The position numbers and the translations under genes were made by a program. A DNA stretch of 64,000 nt from an uncultured Mycoplasmatota bacterium (GTDB lineage Bacteria > Bacillota_I > Bacilli_A > RF39 > UBA660), in the NCBI GenBank assembly GCA_900543675.1, contig UQRY01000003.1, forward strand, positions 16,626 through 80,625, in the 5' to 3' direction. Positions 34,769-45,190 of this stretch are shown piece after piece. The notes below the pieces were generated by a model that made no database searches, was not told the DNA's origin, and was given only the letters and a program-made list of their open reading frames with translations. Numbering within the stretch: the first letter of the stretch is position 1; every line of letters starts with the position of its first letter.

Positions 34769-34804
34769 AAAAACGAATTGACGAGTTCAGTTCGTTTTTT
34801 TTGT
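34769..34804 (+). terminator. rplL terminator
   Basis: AAACGAATTGA pairs with TTCAGTTCGTTT (one G-T), then T. Confidence 0.88.
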
Positions 34805-34907
34805 GTGATAGTGTTTAAGGTAATTTGGAATTTATGGTTTTAAAGGCATGAAAAAAACAAAAAACGTAAAATTTTGTCCAACTACTTGAAAAAAAGTAAA
34901 AAATATG

Positions 34908-34936
34908 TTGCATTATTTTTAAAAATTCAGTATTAT
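34908..34936 (+). promoter_or_regulatory. Promoter of the ybxB-rpoBC transcript
   Basis: TTGCAT at 34908-34913 and TATTAT at 34931-34936 with a 17-base spacer. Confidence 0.7.
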
Positions 34937-34950
34937 ATGAGTACGAAAGG

Positions 34951-34990
34951 AGAACTAACTATTATTGATAGAAAATAGTTAGTTCTTTTG
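34951..34990 (+). terminator. Terminator-like hairpin in the ybxB-rpoBC leader
   Basis: AGAACTAACTATT at 34951-34963 pairs perfectly with AATAGTTAGTTCT, followed by TTTTGCTTT. It lies about 15 bases behind the predicted start of transcription and before ybxB, so it may act as an attenuator. Confidence 0.65.
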
Positions 34991-35009
34991 CTTTGTTGGG
35001 GGTGATTAA

Positions 35010-35594
35010 TTGGCACAGTATTTTGACAACGTCGATTTGAAAAGTAATCGGAAAGAAATAGTAATTAAGATAAAAGATACTTCTTTGAAAATGACAACAG
35101 ATAATGGTGTATTTTCAAAAACTAAGTTAGATTTTGGAACAAGGTTACTTTTGGAAAGTCTTCCCTTAGAAGATTTTCAAGGTAAAGTTTTGGATGTTGG
35201 TTGTGGATATGGAGTAATTGGGATTTATTTAGCGAAGAATACTTCGTGTACGGTGGATATGTGTGATGTCAATAGACGAGCACTTCATCTAGCGCGAACA
35301 AATGCGAAAGATAATCAAGTTGATGTAAATATTTTTGAGAGTGATGCTTATCAAAATGTATCTGATCGTTATCAAGTAATTATTACTAATCCACCGATTC
35401 GAGCAGGGAAAGAAGTGGTTTATCGAATTCTACTAGGAGCAAAAGAACATTTATTGCCTGATGGGTGCTTGTATTGTGTAATTCACAAAGACCAAGGCGC
35501 TAAATCGACGATTTCTGAGCTTGAAAAAAGTTATAATGTTAGTATCTTAGAGAAAAATAAGGGTTTTTTTGTAATAAAGTGTACAAGTTGTTGA
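35010..35594 (+). CDS. ybxB: Class I methyltransferase YbxB (RsmC-like)
   Basis: SAM-dependent methyltransferase that probably acts on rRNA. Val-Leu-Asp-Val-Gly-Cys-Gly-Tyr-Gly-Val-Ile-Gly is the SAM motif; Ile-Ile-Thr-Asn-Pro-Pro-Ile-Arg-Ala-Gly-Lys is the catalytic Asn-Pro-Pro motif of N2-guanine enzymes. Between rplL and rpoB as in B. subtilis. Start TTG 35010 with GGGGGTGA before it. 194 residues. Confidence 0.92.
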   Translation: MAQYFDNVDLKSNRKEIVIKIKDTSLKMTTDNGVFSKTKLDFGTRLLLESLPLEDFQGKVLDVGCGYGVIGIYLAKNTSCTVDMCDVNRRALHLARTNAKDNQVDVNIFESDAYQNVSDRYQVIITNPPIRAGKEVVYRILLGAKEHLLPDGCLYCVIHKDQGAKSTISELEKSYNVSILEKNKGFFVIKCTSC

Positions 35595-35619
35595 CTTGTT
35601 GATAAAATTATGCTATTAA
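35591..35619 (+). promoter_or_regulatory. Additional rpoB promoter
   Basis: TTGACT at 35591-35596 and TATTAA at 35614-35619 with a 17-base spacer, starting at the ybxB stop codon. Confidence 0.55.
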
Positions 35620-35687
35620 TATAAATTGGCAACGTATTATTTTTTATCAATATGTTCTTTGATTATATGTGTATAGGGGTGAATTTA

Positions 35688-38600
35688 GTGGCATATAAAG
35701 TAATTAAATGTGGTGACCACCGAGAGAGAAGAAGTTTTTCTAGAATTAAAAATACTTATGAACTAAAAGATTTGTTGGAGATTCAGACTAAGTCCTATGA
35801 ATGGTTTACGAATACAGGTATTAAAGAAGTATTCGAGGACTTATTTCCAGTTGAGAATTTTGCTGGTACGTTATCGTTAGAATTTGGCGATTATCATTTT
35901 GATTCTCCTCGTTATTCGATTAAAGAATGTAAGGATCGTGAGACGACTTATGCTGCACCATTAAAAGTGGATGTCAGACTTTTTAATCGTGAGACAGGAG
36001 AAGTTAAAGAACAAGAAATTTTCTTGGGTGATATGCCTATCATGACGGATAGCGGTACTTTTGTCATCAATGGAGCAGAACGTGTTATTGTTAGTCAGTT
36101 GGTTCGTTCGCCAAGTGTTTACTTTAATCGTGAGATCGATAAGAATGGTAGAGAGTTAATTACTTCTCAAATCATTCCTACTCGTGGTACTTGGTTAGAA
36201 TTTGAAACGGATGCAAGAGATGTTCTTTATGTTAGAATTGATAGAACTAGAAAAGTAACACTTACTACTTTGTTACGTGCTTTTGGTTTGTCAAGTGATG
36301 ACGATATCCGTAAGATGTTCGGTAAGAATGAATATATCGAAAATACGATTGTTAAAGATTCTACTAAGAATACCGATGAAGCTTTAATTGAGATTTACGA
36401 GAAATTAAGACCTGGTGAACCAGCTACTTTGGATTCATCTAAGAACCAGATTATTACTCGTTTCTTTGATGAATTCCGTTATGATTTAGCACGTGTAGGT
36501 CGTTATAAATTTAATCGTAAATTAAATGTACTTGATCGTGTATTAAATCAAACTTTAGCTGAAGATATCAAAGTAAATGGAGAAGTTGTTGTTCCTAAAG
36601 ATACATTAGTAACTAAAGAAGTCTTGGAACAATTGCGCCCTATTTTCAAAGATGGTTATGGTGTTCGTGAAGCCATGATTAACGAAGAGTTAGATACTTA
36701 TAATAAGATTCAAGAAATTAAAATTTACAATCCAAACAAAAAATCAGAGAAGCTTACGCTTATTGGTAATGACCAAACTGTGGATATTAAGCGTCTTACT
36801 ATTCCTGATGTTTATGCTGCTGTATCTTATTATTTATGTCTATTAAATGGATTTGGTAATTTTGATGAGATTGACCACCTTGGTAATCGTCGTATTCGTC
36901 AAGTTGGTGAACTTTTACAAAATCAATTTAGAATTGGTGTTTCACGTATGGAGAGAGTTATTCGCGAGAGAATGACGACTCAAGAAATGGAAGAGGTAAC
37001 ACCAAAGACGTTAATTAATATTCGTCCAGTTACTGCTGCAATGAAGGAATTCTTTGGTAGTAGTCAGTTATCTCAATTCATGGATCAGATTAACCCAATT
37101 TCTGAGCTTACCAATAAACGTCGTTTATCTGCCTTAGGTCCAGGTGGTTTATCAAGAGATCGTGCTGGTATGGAAGTACGTGATGTTAATCCATCTCACT
37201 ATGGACGTATCTGTCCAATTGAGTCACCAGAAGGTCAGAATATCGGGTTGATCACTTCTCTTGCTAGTTATGCAAAAGTGGATGAGTATGGTTTCATTAT
37301 GACTCCATATCGTAAAGTAGATCATTGTAAGATTACTGATCAAGTAGATTATTTAACAGCGGATGAAGAAAATGATGTAATTATTTCTCAAGCTACTGTA
37401 GCAACTGATGATAATAATATGATGACCGATGAGAAAGTAGCTGCTCGTTTTAGAGGGGATAATATCTTAGTAAAACCTGATCAAGTTGATTATATTGATG
37501 TGTCTCCACAACAAGTAGTTGCGGTTACGACAAGTTGTATTCCATTCTTGGAACACGATGATGCTACTCGTGCTTTGATGGGTGCTAACATGCAACGTCA
37601 GTCTGTGCCACTTTTAAAAGCAGAAGCACCATTTGTTGGAACTGGTGTTGAATATATCGCTGCTCGCGATTCAGGAGCTGCTATCTTAGCTAAAGCAGAT
37701 GGTATTGTTGAATATGTTGATGCTAAGAGAATTGTAATTAAAAACAAGACTGGCAAAGATACTTATTATTTAGCTAATTTCGAAGAAAGTAACCAAGATT
37801 CATGTTATCATCATCGTCCAATCGTAAGAGTTGGTGATGAAGTAAAACGTGGACATGTTATCGCTGATGGTCCAAGTATGGATCAAGGTGAACTTGCTTT
37901 AGGTAAGAACGTCGTTGTTGCTTTCATGACCTTTAATGGATATAACTATGAAGATGCTGTTATTCTAAATGAAAAATTAGTTAAAGATGATGTTTATACC
38001 TCTATTCATATTGAAGATTATCAAATGCAATGTCGTGAGACTAAGTTAGGACCAGAAGAAATTACTCGTGATATTCCTAATGTTAGTGATGAGGCACGTA
38101 AGAACTTAGATGAGAACGGTATTGTTATCGTTGGTACTGAAGTTAAAGAAGGAGATATCTTAGTAGGTAAAGTTACGCCTAAAGGAATGGCTGAACTTAC
38201 TTCAGAGGAAAAATTATTACATGCTATTTTCGGAGAAAAGACTCGTGAAGTTAGAGATACTTCTCTTCGTGTACCTCATGGTGGCGAAGGTATCGTTCAT
38301 GATGTAAAGATTTATTCTCGTAAGGATAATGATGAATTACCAGCTGGTGTAAGTAAAGTTATTCGTGTTTATATCGCTCAAAAACGTAAGATTCAAATTG
38401 GTGATAAAATGGCTGGACGTCATGGTAACAAAGGTGTTATTTCCCTTATTTTACCAGAAGAAGATATGCCATATTTACCAGATGGTACACCAGTTGATAT
38501 TATGCTTAACCCACAAGGTGTTCCTTCTCGTATGAACTTAGGACAAATCTTAGAGTTACACTTAGGTATGGCTGCTAAGAAGTTAGGTATTCATGTTGCG

Positions 38601-39302
38601 ACACCAGTATTCGATGGTGCTAAGAACCAAGATATTCTAGATATGATGAAGGAAGCAGGAATGAGCGAAGATGGTAAGACGATTCTATATGATGGTAGAA
38701 CCGGTGATCCATTCGATAATCGTATCGCAGTTGGTGTTATGTACATGATTAAACTTCACCACATGGTTGATGATAAATTACATGCCCGTTCAACAGGTCC
38801 TTACTCATTAGTTACTCAACAACCTTTAGGTGGTAAGGCACAATTTGGTGGACAACGTTTCGGTGAAATGGAAGTATGGGCACTAGAAGCTTATGGTGCA
38901 GCTTATACTTTACAAGAAGTAATCACTTATAAATCAGATGATGTTCTTGGTCGTGTTAAAGTTTATGAATCGATTGTCAAAGGAGAAGAGATCAATCAAG
39001 CAGGAGTTCCAGAAAGCTTTAGAGTATTGATGAAGGAATTCCAAGCATTAGGTCTTGATATCAGTATTATCGATGATGAAGGTAAGACATTAAGCTTGAA
39101 AGAAATAGAAGAAGATGAAGCTAAAGAAGATATGATTCAACAAGATAGTCCAGTAGTTTCATTAGATAATTTATCAGATTCAGGAGACTCTAGTGAGACT
39201 GAAGATGATGAATATAATGAAGAAGATGACGAATTCGAAGATGATTTAGATTTGGAATTTGATCCAGATTTTGAAGATGATTTGATGGAAGGGGATGAAT
39301 AA
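35688..39302 (+). CDS. rpoB: RNA polymerase beta subunit
   Basis: 1204 residues with all beta subunit regions. The rifampicin cluster reads Ser-Gln-Leu-Ser-Gln-Phe-Met-Asp-Gln, and Asn476 stands where E. coli has His526; the Ser of the S531 position is kept. The C-terminal end adds about 60 mainly acidic residues. GTG 35688 follows GGGGTGAA; a longer frame from ATG 35652 lacks homology. rpoC follows two bases after the stop. Confidence 0.98.
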   Translation: MAYKVIKCGDHRERRSFSRIKNTYELKDLLEIQTKSYEWFTNTGIKEVFEDLFPVENFAGTLSLEFGDYHFDSPRYSIKECKDRETTYAAPLKVDVRLFNRETGEVKEQEIFLGDMPIMTDSGTFVINGAERVIVSQLVRSPSVYFNREIDKNGRELITSQIIPTRGTWLEFETDARDVLYVRIDRTRKVTLTTLLRAFGLSSDDDIRKMFGKNEYIENTIVKDSTKNTDEALIEIYEKLRPGEPATLDSSKNQIITRFFDEFRYDLARVGRYKFNRKLNVLDRVLNQTLAEDIKVNGEVVVPKDTLVTKEVLEQLRPIFKDGYGVREAMINEELDTYNKIQEIKIYNPNKKSEKLTLIGNDQTVDIKRLTIPDVYAAVSYYLCLLNGFGNFDEIDHLGNRRIRQVGELLQNQFRIGVSRMERVIRERMTTQEMEEVTPKTLINIRPVTAAMKEFFGSSQLSQFMDQINPISELTNKRRLSALGPGGLSRDRAGMEVRDVNPSHYGRICPIESPEGQNIGLITSLASYAKVDEYGFIMTPYRKVDHCKITDQVDYLTADEENDVIISQATVATDDNNMMTDEKVAARFRGDNILVKPDQVDYIDVSPQQVVAVTTSCIPFLEHDDATRALMGANMQRQSVPLLKAEAPFVGTGVEYIAARDSGAAILAKADGIVEYVDAKRIVIKNKTGKDTYYLANFEESNQDSCYHHRPIVRVGDEVKRGHVIADGPSMDQGELALGKNVVVAFMTFNGYNYEDAVILNEKLVKDDVYTSIHIEDYQMQCRETKLGPEEITRDIPNVSDEARKNLDENGIVIVGTEVKEGDILVGKVTPKGMAELTSEEKLLHAIFGEKTREVRDTSLRVPHGGEGIVHDVKIYSRKDNDELPAGVSKVIRVYIAQKRKIQIGDKMAGRHGNKGVISLILPEEDMPYLPDGTPVDIMLNPQGVPSRMNLGQILELHLGMAAKKLGIHVATPVFDGAKNQDILDMMKEAGMSEDGKTILYDGRTGDPFDNRIAVGVMYMIKLHHMVDDKLHARSTGPYSLVTQQPLGGKAQFGGQRFGEMEVWALEAYGAAYTLQEVITYKSDDVLGRVKVYESIVKGEEINQAGVPESFRVLMKEFQALGLDISIIDDEGKTLSLKEIEEDEAKEDMIQQDSPVVSLDNLSDSGDSSETEDDEYNEEDDEFEDDLDLEFDPDFEDDLMEGDE

Positions 39303-39304
39303 TT

Positions 39305-42300
39305 ATGATAGCAGTAGATAGGTTTGAAGCTTTAAAAATTGGTATCGCATCTCCTGAAAAGATTCGTGAATGGAGTTATGGAGAAGTTAAGAAACCAGAA
39401 ACGATCAATTATCGTACACTTCGTCCAGAACGTGATGGATTATTCTGTGAGAAGATTTTCGGGCCTACTAAAGATTTTGAATGTGCTTGCGGTAAATACA
39501 AACGTGTTCGTTATAAGAATATTGTCTGTGACCGTTGTGGAGTTGAAGTAACTCGTAGTAAGGTAAGACGTGAGAGAATGGGTCACATTGAGCTTGCGTC
39601 TCCTGTTTCTCACATTTGGTTCTTTAAAGGAGTTCCTTCTCGTATGGGTCTTGTCTTGGATATGAGCCCAAGAGATTTGGAAGAAGTATTGTATTTCGTT
39701 AGTTATGTCGTTATTGATAAAGGAAATACACCACTTGAAAATAAGCAAACGCTTTCTGAAAAAGAATACCGTGCTTATTATGAAAAATATGGAAATACTT
39801 TCCAAGTTGGTATGGGAGCAGAAGCGATTAAAGAGCTTTTAAAGAAAGTTGACTTGGAAAAAGAAATTAAACAGATTTCTAAAGAGTTAGAAGATGCTCA
39901 AGGACAAAAGAGAACTCGTTTGATTAAACGAATCGATGTCTTAGATGCTTTCTATAAATCAGGAAATAAACCTGAATGGATGATTATGGATTGTATTCCT
40001 GTTATCCCACCAGAGTTAAGACCAATGATTCAGTTAGATGGTGGTCGTTTTGCGACTAGTGATTTAAATGATTTGTATCGTCGTGTAATTAACCGTAATA
40101 ATCGTTTAAAGAAGTTAATTGATTTAGGTGCTCCTGGTATCATTATTCAAAATGAAAAACGTATGTTACAAGAAGCAGTAGATGCCTTATTTGATAATGG
40201 TCGTCGTGGTAGAAGTGTAACTGGCGCAGGAAATAGACCTTTAAAATCTATTTCTAGTATGTTAAAAGGTAAACAAGGACGTTTCCGTCAAAACTTATTA
40301 GGTAAGCGTGTCGATTATTCTGGACGTAGTGTAATCGTTGTTGGACCTAGTCTTAAGATGTATCAATGTGGTATTCCTAAAGAAATGGCTTTGGAATTAT
40401 TTAAACCTCATGTTATTCATGGCTTAGTTCAAAAAGATATTGCCCATAATATTAAAGCGGCAAAGAGATTGATCGAAAATCAAGATCCTGTTGTTTGGGA
40501 TGTTGTTGAAGAAGTAATCAAAGAACATCCAGTTCTTTTGAACCGTGCTCCTACCCTACATAGATTAGGTATTCAAGCATTTGAACCAATCTTAATTGGT
40601 GGTAAAGCTATTCGTTTACATCCACTTGTTTGTACTGCATTTAATGCCGATTTCGATGGTGACCAAATGGCTGTACACGTACCTTTATCAGAAGAAGCTC
40701 AAGCTGAAGCTAGACTTTTGATGTTAGGTGCTAATAATATCCTACATCCAAAATCAGGTGATCCGATTGTTACGCCATCTCAAGATATGGTTCTTGGTAA
40801 CTACTATATTACGATGGAAAAAGCAGGACTTCCTGGTGAAGGTAGATTATTTAAAAATACCAATGAAGCTCTAATGGCTTACGAAAGACGTGAACTTACG
40901 CTTCATACTCGTATCGCTATTCCTGTTGATTCCTTTAAATATAAAATATTTACGGAAGAACAACATGGTAAGTTCTTAGTTACTACAGTAGGTAAGATTA
41001 AATTTAACGAAATATTACCAGATTCTTTCCCTTATATTAACGAACCAACAGATGAAAATATTCAACAGATTACCCCAAATAAATACTTTATCGAAAAGGG
41101 AAGCAATATTCCAGAAGTGATCGCATCAATGCCATTAGTTAAACCTTTTGCGAAGGGTGTTTTGGAAAAAGTAATCGCTCAAATCTTTAAACGTTATAAG
41201 ACGACAGAAACATCAATTATGTTGGATAAACTTAAAGATTTAGGATTCCATTATTCAACAATAGCTGGTATTACTGTTTCTATGAGTGATGTTGTAAGCA
41301 GTGAAAAGAAACCAGAAATTGTTGCGGAAGCGAATAAGATCGTTGATAAGATTAACAAACAATACAAACGTGGTTTGATTACTGATCAAGAACGTTATGA
41401 AAAAGTAGTAGAAACTTGGAATCATGCTAAGGATTTAGTTCAAGAAGAACTACAAGAAAAATCTAATGCTGATATGGATAACCCAATCTTCATGATGATG
41501 CACTCTAAAGCACGTGGTAATATTTCTAACTTTACTCAGGTAGCTGGTATGCGTGGACTTATGGCTAAACCTAATGGTGAAAGTGTAGAAATTCCAGTAC
41601 TTTCATCCTTCAAAGAAGGACTTTCTGTATCAGAATTCTTCTTAAGTACTCATGGTGCTCGTAAAGGTAGTGCCGATACAGCACTTAAGACAGCTGACTC
41701 TGGATACTTGACTCGTCGTTTAGTTGATGTTAGCCATGATGTTATCGTTAAAGAAGAAGATTGTGGTACTGACCAAGGTGTTGTTGTACGTGCCTTTATT
41801 AACGATAAGACAGGGGCTGTTATTGAAAGCTTATATGACCGTATTGTAGGTCGTTATACAAATAAGAAGGTTCTACATCCAGAGACTAAAGAGATGATTT
41901 GTGATAAGTTAACTTTCATTACTGAACAAATCGCTGATAAGATTATCGCTGCTGGTGTAGAAGAAGTAGAAATTCGTACACTTCTTACTTGTGGTTGTCC
42001 AAATGGTGTTTGTCAAAAATGTTATGGACGTAACTTAGCTACTGGAAACATCGTTGAAGTAGGAGAGGCAATTGGTGTTATGGCTGCTCAATCTATCGGT
42101 GAGCCTGGTACCCAATTAACCATGAGAACTTTCCATACTGGTGGTGTTGCTGGTGGAGAAGATATTACTCAAGGTCTTCCTCGTGTACAAGAATTATTTG
42201 AAGCACGTAATCCAAAAGGTAAAGCAACAATCGCTGAGATTGATGGTACTATTACGAAGATCGAAGAAGATCATGGTAAATTTAGAATCTTTATTAAGAA

Positions 42301-42934
42301 TGATGTGGAAACGAAAGAACACGTTACTAATTACGGGGCAAAACTTCGTGTAGAAAAAGGTGCTAAAGTTGTAGCGGGAGAAAAACTTACTGAAGGTGCA
42401 ATTAGTCCAAAAGAATTACTTGCGGTTACTGACCCACTTACTACTCAAGAATATATCTTGAAAGAAGTACAAAATACTTATCGTAGTCAAGGTGTAGATA
42501 TTTCTGATAAGCACATTGAGGTTATTGCTAGTCGTATGATTAATAAGATGAGAATCGTTGAAGGTGGAGGTACTAATCTATTACCAGGTTCTTTAGTTAG
42601 TATGCATGAGTTCACTGATTTGAACAAAGATGCGATTATTAACGGAAAGAAACCTGCTTCAGGTAGACCAGTCCTTCTTGGTATTACAAAAGCCTCTTTG
42701 GAGACAGATTCCTTCTTATCTGCTGCTTCATTCCAAGAAACAACAAGAATTTTAACAGATGCTGCTATTCGTGGTAAAGTTGATCATTTGACCGGTATGA
42801 AAGAAAATGTTATTATCGGTAAATTGATTCCAGCTGGAACTGGAGCTAAGAAATATAGAAATGTGGATTTCGATTTAGAAAGTCAGTTTATTGATGAAGA
42901 ACCACTTGAAACATTAGAAGAAGAGTTTATGTAA
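39305..42934 (+). CDS. rpoC: RNA polymerase beta' subunit
   Basis: 1209 residues, the short Firmicute form. The N-terminal zinc site (Cys-Ala-Cys, Cys-Asp-Arg-Cys) and the catalytic Asn447-Ala-Asp-Phe-Asp-Gly-Asp453 are intact, as are the bridge helix region and the second zinc site (Cys-Gly-Cys-Pro, Cys-Gln-Lys-Cys). AAGGGGATG precedes the ATG. In Bacillus a ribosomal L7Ae-like gene follows; here a block of surface-protein genes begins. Confidence 0.98.
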   Translation: MIAVDRFEALKIGIASPEKIREWSYGEVKKPETINYRTLRPERDGLFCEKIFGPTKDFECACGKYKRVRYKNIVCDRCGVEVTRSKVRRERMGHIELASPVSHIWFFKGVPSRMGLVLDMSPRDLEEVLYFVSYVVIDKGNTPLENKQTLSEKEYRAYYEKYGNTFQVGMGAEAIKELLKKVDLEKEIKQISKELEDAQGQKRTRLIKRIDVLDAFYKSGNKPEWMIMDCIPVIPPELRPMIQLDGGRFATSDLNDLYRRVINRNNRLKKLIDLGAPGIIIQNEKRMLQEAVDALFDNGRRGRSVTGAGNRPLKSISSMLKGKQGRFRQNLLGKRVDYSGRSVIVVGPSLKMYQCGIPKEMALELFKPHVIHGLVQKDIAHNIKAAKRLIENQDPVVWDVVEEVIKEHPVLLNRAPTLHRLGIQAFEPILIGGKAIRLHPLVCTAFNADFDGDQMAVHVPLSEEAQAEARLLMLGANNILHPKSGDPIVTPSQDMVLGNYYITMEKAGLPGEGRLFKNTNEALMAYERRELTLHTRIAIPVDSFKYKIFTEEQHGKFLVTTVGKIKFNEILPDSFPYINEPTDENIQQITPNKYFIEKGSNIPEVIASMPLVKPFAKGVLEKVIAQIFKRYKTTETSIMLDKLKDLGFHYSTIAGITVSMSDVVSSEKKPEIVAEANKIVDKINKQYKRGLITDQERYEKVVETWNHAKDLVQEELQEKSNADMDNPIFMMMHSKARGNISNFTQVAGMRGLMAKPNGESVEIPVLSSFKEGLSVSEFFLSTHGARKGSADTALKTADSGYLTRRLVDVSHDVIVKEEDCGTDQGVVVRAFINDKTGAVIESLYDRIVGRYTNKKVLHPETKEMICDKLTFITEQIADKIIAAGVEEVEIRTLLTCGCPNGVCQKCYGRNLATGNIVEVGEAIGVMAAQSIGEPGTQLTMRTFHTGGVAGGEDITQGLPRVQELFEARNPKGKATIAEIDGTITKIEEDHGKFRIFIKNDVETKEHVTNYGAKLRVEKGAKVVAGEKLTEGAISPKELLAVTDPLTTQEYILKEVQNTYRSQGVDISDKHIEVIASRMINKMRIVEGGGTNLLPGSLVSMHEFTDLNKDAIINGKKPASGRPVLLGITKASLETDSFLSAASFQETTRILTDAAIRGKVDHLTGMKENVIIGKLIPAGTGAKKYRNVDFDLESQFIDEEPLETLEEEFM

Positions 42935-42950
42935 TTCTTCTTCTTTTTTT
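42917..42950 (+). terminator. rpoBC terminator
   Basis: GAAGAAGA at 42917-42924 pairs with TCTTCTTC at 42936-42943, followed by seven T. The stem includes the end of rpoC. Confidence 0.85.
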
Positions 42951-43120
42951 GCTTTTAAAATTAGTAACCATTTAACAAAAATTAGACTTTTTCTATTAAA
43001 AAAGTAAAAATGAAAGATTTATATCATGTTTGTTTTTTTACTGATTATGTTGATTAATAAAAGAAAATGTGTTTTTCTTTTTTCTTTTTTCTATTATAAT
43101 AGTATTAGTGGTGATGTGGT

Positions 43121-43609
43121 ATGTTAAGAAAATTAGATAACCGTGGTTGGGGATTTAGTACTTTTATCGCTTTTATTGGTGTGTTTATTTTAGCCATTAT
43201 TTTAATTGCTATTGGGGCAGTTAAAATGGGAATTGGTAGTAAAGATTCTCTTCCTTTAGATGTCCCTGTTACTACCCCCAGTCCAACACCTAGTAGCCCT
43301 CCTGCTAGTTCTGAAGATAATTATCAAGAACAACTTTCGGAATATAGTGATCAGATAAAGGAAGTAGCTGCTATGGTAGTGGAAGATTATGAAAATAATT
43401 GGGATGGACAACAACTTGTTTATACTGTTTCTGATTTTATTCAAGCTAATTATTTAAATAAGTTAGAAATTGACGGAAATATATGTAGTGGTTATGTTAT
43501 AGTTTCTCGAGTAGATTCTAAGTTAAATTATCAAGTTTATCTTCGTTGTGGTTCTTTATATACAACAGATGGTTATCAAGCAGATTTTGATAAGGAAATT
43601 GGGGAGTAA
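43121..43609 (+). CDS. Pilin-like anchored protein
   Basis: A 162-residue protein. A short basic start (Arg-Lys-Leu-Asp-Asn-Arg-Gly) leads into a hydrophobic helix (10-36), the shape of a type IV prepilin, but no Glu is found five residues after a Gly, so it may not be cleaved as one. A Pro/Thr/Ser linker (46-62) follows, then a globular part with Cys residues and a final Tyr-Leu-Arg-Cys-Gly pattern that recalls the Cys-Leu-Lys-Cys-Gly of the prepilin-adhesin downstream. GGTGATG before the ATG; TATAAT at 43095-43100. Family otherwise unknown. Confidence 0.65.
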   Translation: MLRKLDNRGWGFSTFIAFIGVFILAIILIAIGAVKMGIGSKDSLPLDVPVTTPSPTPSSPPASSEDNYQEQLSEYSDQIKEVAAMVVEDYENNWDGQQLVYTVSDFIQANYLNKLEIDGNICSGYVIVSRVDSKLNYQVYLRCGSLYTTDGYQADFDKEIGE

Positions 43610-43688
43610 GTCTTTACCGAAATTATTATATGTGATTGAATAGTTGCTCATTTAAAGGTTTAAATTGTTTGTAGGAGAACGCATTTAT

Positions 43689-44762
43689 ATGAAAAGAAAT
43701 TGGATAGTTATTATTTTGTCTTTCTTATTATTGGTTCCAAGTTATGGATATGCTTTAAGTGTTGATCATGTTTCTTTAAGTAATCCGGGTGAAGTAAAAC
43801 CAGCTGATGAATTTGAAGTAACCCTTAATGTTTCTTTTTCTGATGCAGAAAGTGGATTTGTAGGTATGAATTATCAATTACATTATGATACCAATTTATT
43901 AACATTTGCAGGTGTTACGGTGAATAGCGATAAAGAATGGGAAATTGAAGAAGAAGTAAAAGATGGTGTTACTTCTATTGAAACAGCGATGACGTTTGAT
44001 GATTCTTTTTTTAGAAATGGTTATACTAATGCCGAAGCTGTTGATTCTTCTTATTCAGCTACTTTGCGATTTTATGTTAAAAATGTAGCTAGTCAAAATG
44101 CCACAGTTCGTGTGAGTAATGTTGATGCAATCGAAAATTATGTGTTAACATATGATGACAAAAAAGGAGTTATTTATTATGAATTATCTGATCCTATAGC
44201 TTCATCCTTAGAAGCAACTCAGACTTTTTCTATTGGGGCAATTTTCTCTTCTACTGAGGAAAAAAATAATGGCAATTCTTCAACCGGTCAAAATAATCAG
44301 GATACGCCATCGACCTTTTCTGAAAATAACACTTCTCAGACTAAATCTAATAATAACTATTTACGCTCTTTAGAGATTGAAGGATATACTATCGATTTTA
44401 ATCGTGATATTACTGAATATGAACTTATTGTTCCTAAAGATACCAACCAGTTAAAGATAAATGTGACTTTAGAAAGTGATAAGGCCACTTATGACATATT
44501 AGGATCAGATGATTTAAAAGGAAATAACTATGTTGTTGGTATCCCCGTTAAAGCTGAAAATGGAAATGTAAAAACTTATCTTATTCGAATTAAAACGGAT
44601 GAAGAGGTAAAAGAAAGTGCGGAGGTTCTACCAGAAGAAGATAAAGAATTAGATAAGAAGTATCTATATATTGGTGGCGGTATATTAGTTCTTCTTTTAC
44701 TAGGTGGTTTTATCTCTTATCTTAAAAATCGAAAAATAGATAAAGCTTTGGGTGACTTATAA
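43689..44762 (+). CDS. Exported cohesin/cadherin-like protein with C-terminal anchor
   Basis: A 357-residue surface protein. Signal peptide 1-22 (cleavage after Tyr-Ala likely). Residues 23-155 look like a cohesin-type domain, which in cellulosomes binds dockerins. A Ser/Asn/Thr linker follows near 185-220. Residues 222-300 are a cadherin-like beta-sandwich (start Leu-Arg-Ser-Leu-Glu-Ile-Glu-Gly; later Tyr-Glu-Leu-Ile-Val-Pro). A membrane segment at about 325-345 ends in a basic tail. ATG 43689 follows GTAGGAGAA. No dockerin gene is seen in the window. Part of the surface-protein block between rpoC and rpsL. Confidence 0.8.
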   Translation: MKRNWIVIILSFLLLVPSYGYALSVDHVSLSNPGEVKPADEFEVTLNVSFSDAESGFVGMNYQLHYDTNLLTFAGVTVNSDKEWEIEEEVKDGVTSIETAMTFDDSFFRNGYTNAEAVDSSYSATLRFYVKNVASQNATVRVSNVDAIENYVLTYDDKKGVIYYELSDPIASSLEATQTFSIGAIFSSTEEKNNGNSSTGQNNQDTPSTFSENNTSQTKSNNNYLRSLEIEGYTIDFNRDITEYELIVPKDTNQLKINVTLESDKATYDILGSDDLKGNNYVVGIPVKAENGNVKTYLIRIKTDEEVKESAEVLPEEDKELDKKYLYIGGGILVLLLLGGFISYLKNRKIDKALGDL

Positions 44763-44770
44763 AGACATTG

Positions 44771-44808
44771 AGATAATTAGTACTAAATCGTACTAATTAT
44801 TTTTTTGT
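44771..44808 (+). terminator. Terminator of the cohesin-like gene
   Basis: ATAATTAGTAC and GTACTAATTAT form a perfect eleven-pair stem with a six-base loop, then T. Confidence 0.92.
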
Positions 44809-45190
44809 ATATTAAAAATTTGTTTAGTATGGGTAAAACTTGGAAGATAGAAAAATTTTTGTTCTGCTTAATTTACATACAAAAGTTTGATTAGTCATTA
44901 ACAATAAGAGGGATTGCTATTACTAAGATGGTTAAAAGTTATCTGTTTATTCTTTATTCAAAAGATAGATAAATCTTCATGATTCAAAAAAGTATGGTAG
45001 CGATTTATCATGGGTAAGCCTGTCTAAAATAAACATTACTCTATTTGTGAAGTAGAAAGTTTAAAAGGTGACGACTAGACAGCAAATTTTATTTTTCATT
45101 TTATTCTTACTTGTATACGTAATTGGAATATTGTATAATGAAGTAGAGCAGAGTAGTTATCATATGTAACATGAAAAATTGGGGTATTGT
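44809..45190 (+). other. Intergenic region before the prepilin-adhesin
   Basis: About 380 bases without a gene. A CTGTCTA at about 45019 and a TAGACAG near 45075 could pair, but I see no known RNA family. The right end contains the promoter listed next. Confidence 0.4.
45111..45139 (+). promoter_or_regulatory. Promoter of the prepilin-adhesin gene
   Basis: TTGTAT at 45111-45116 and TATAAT at 45134-45139 with a 17-base spacer. Confidence 0.7.
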
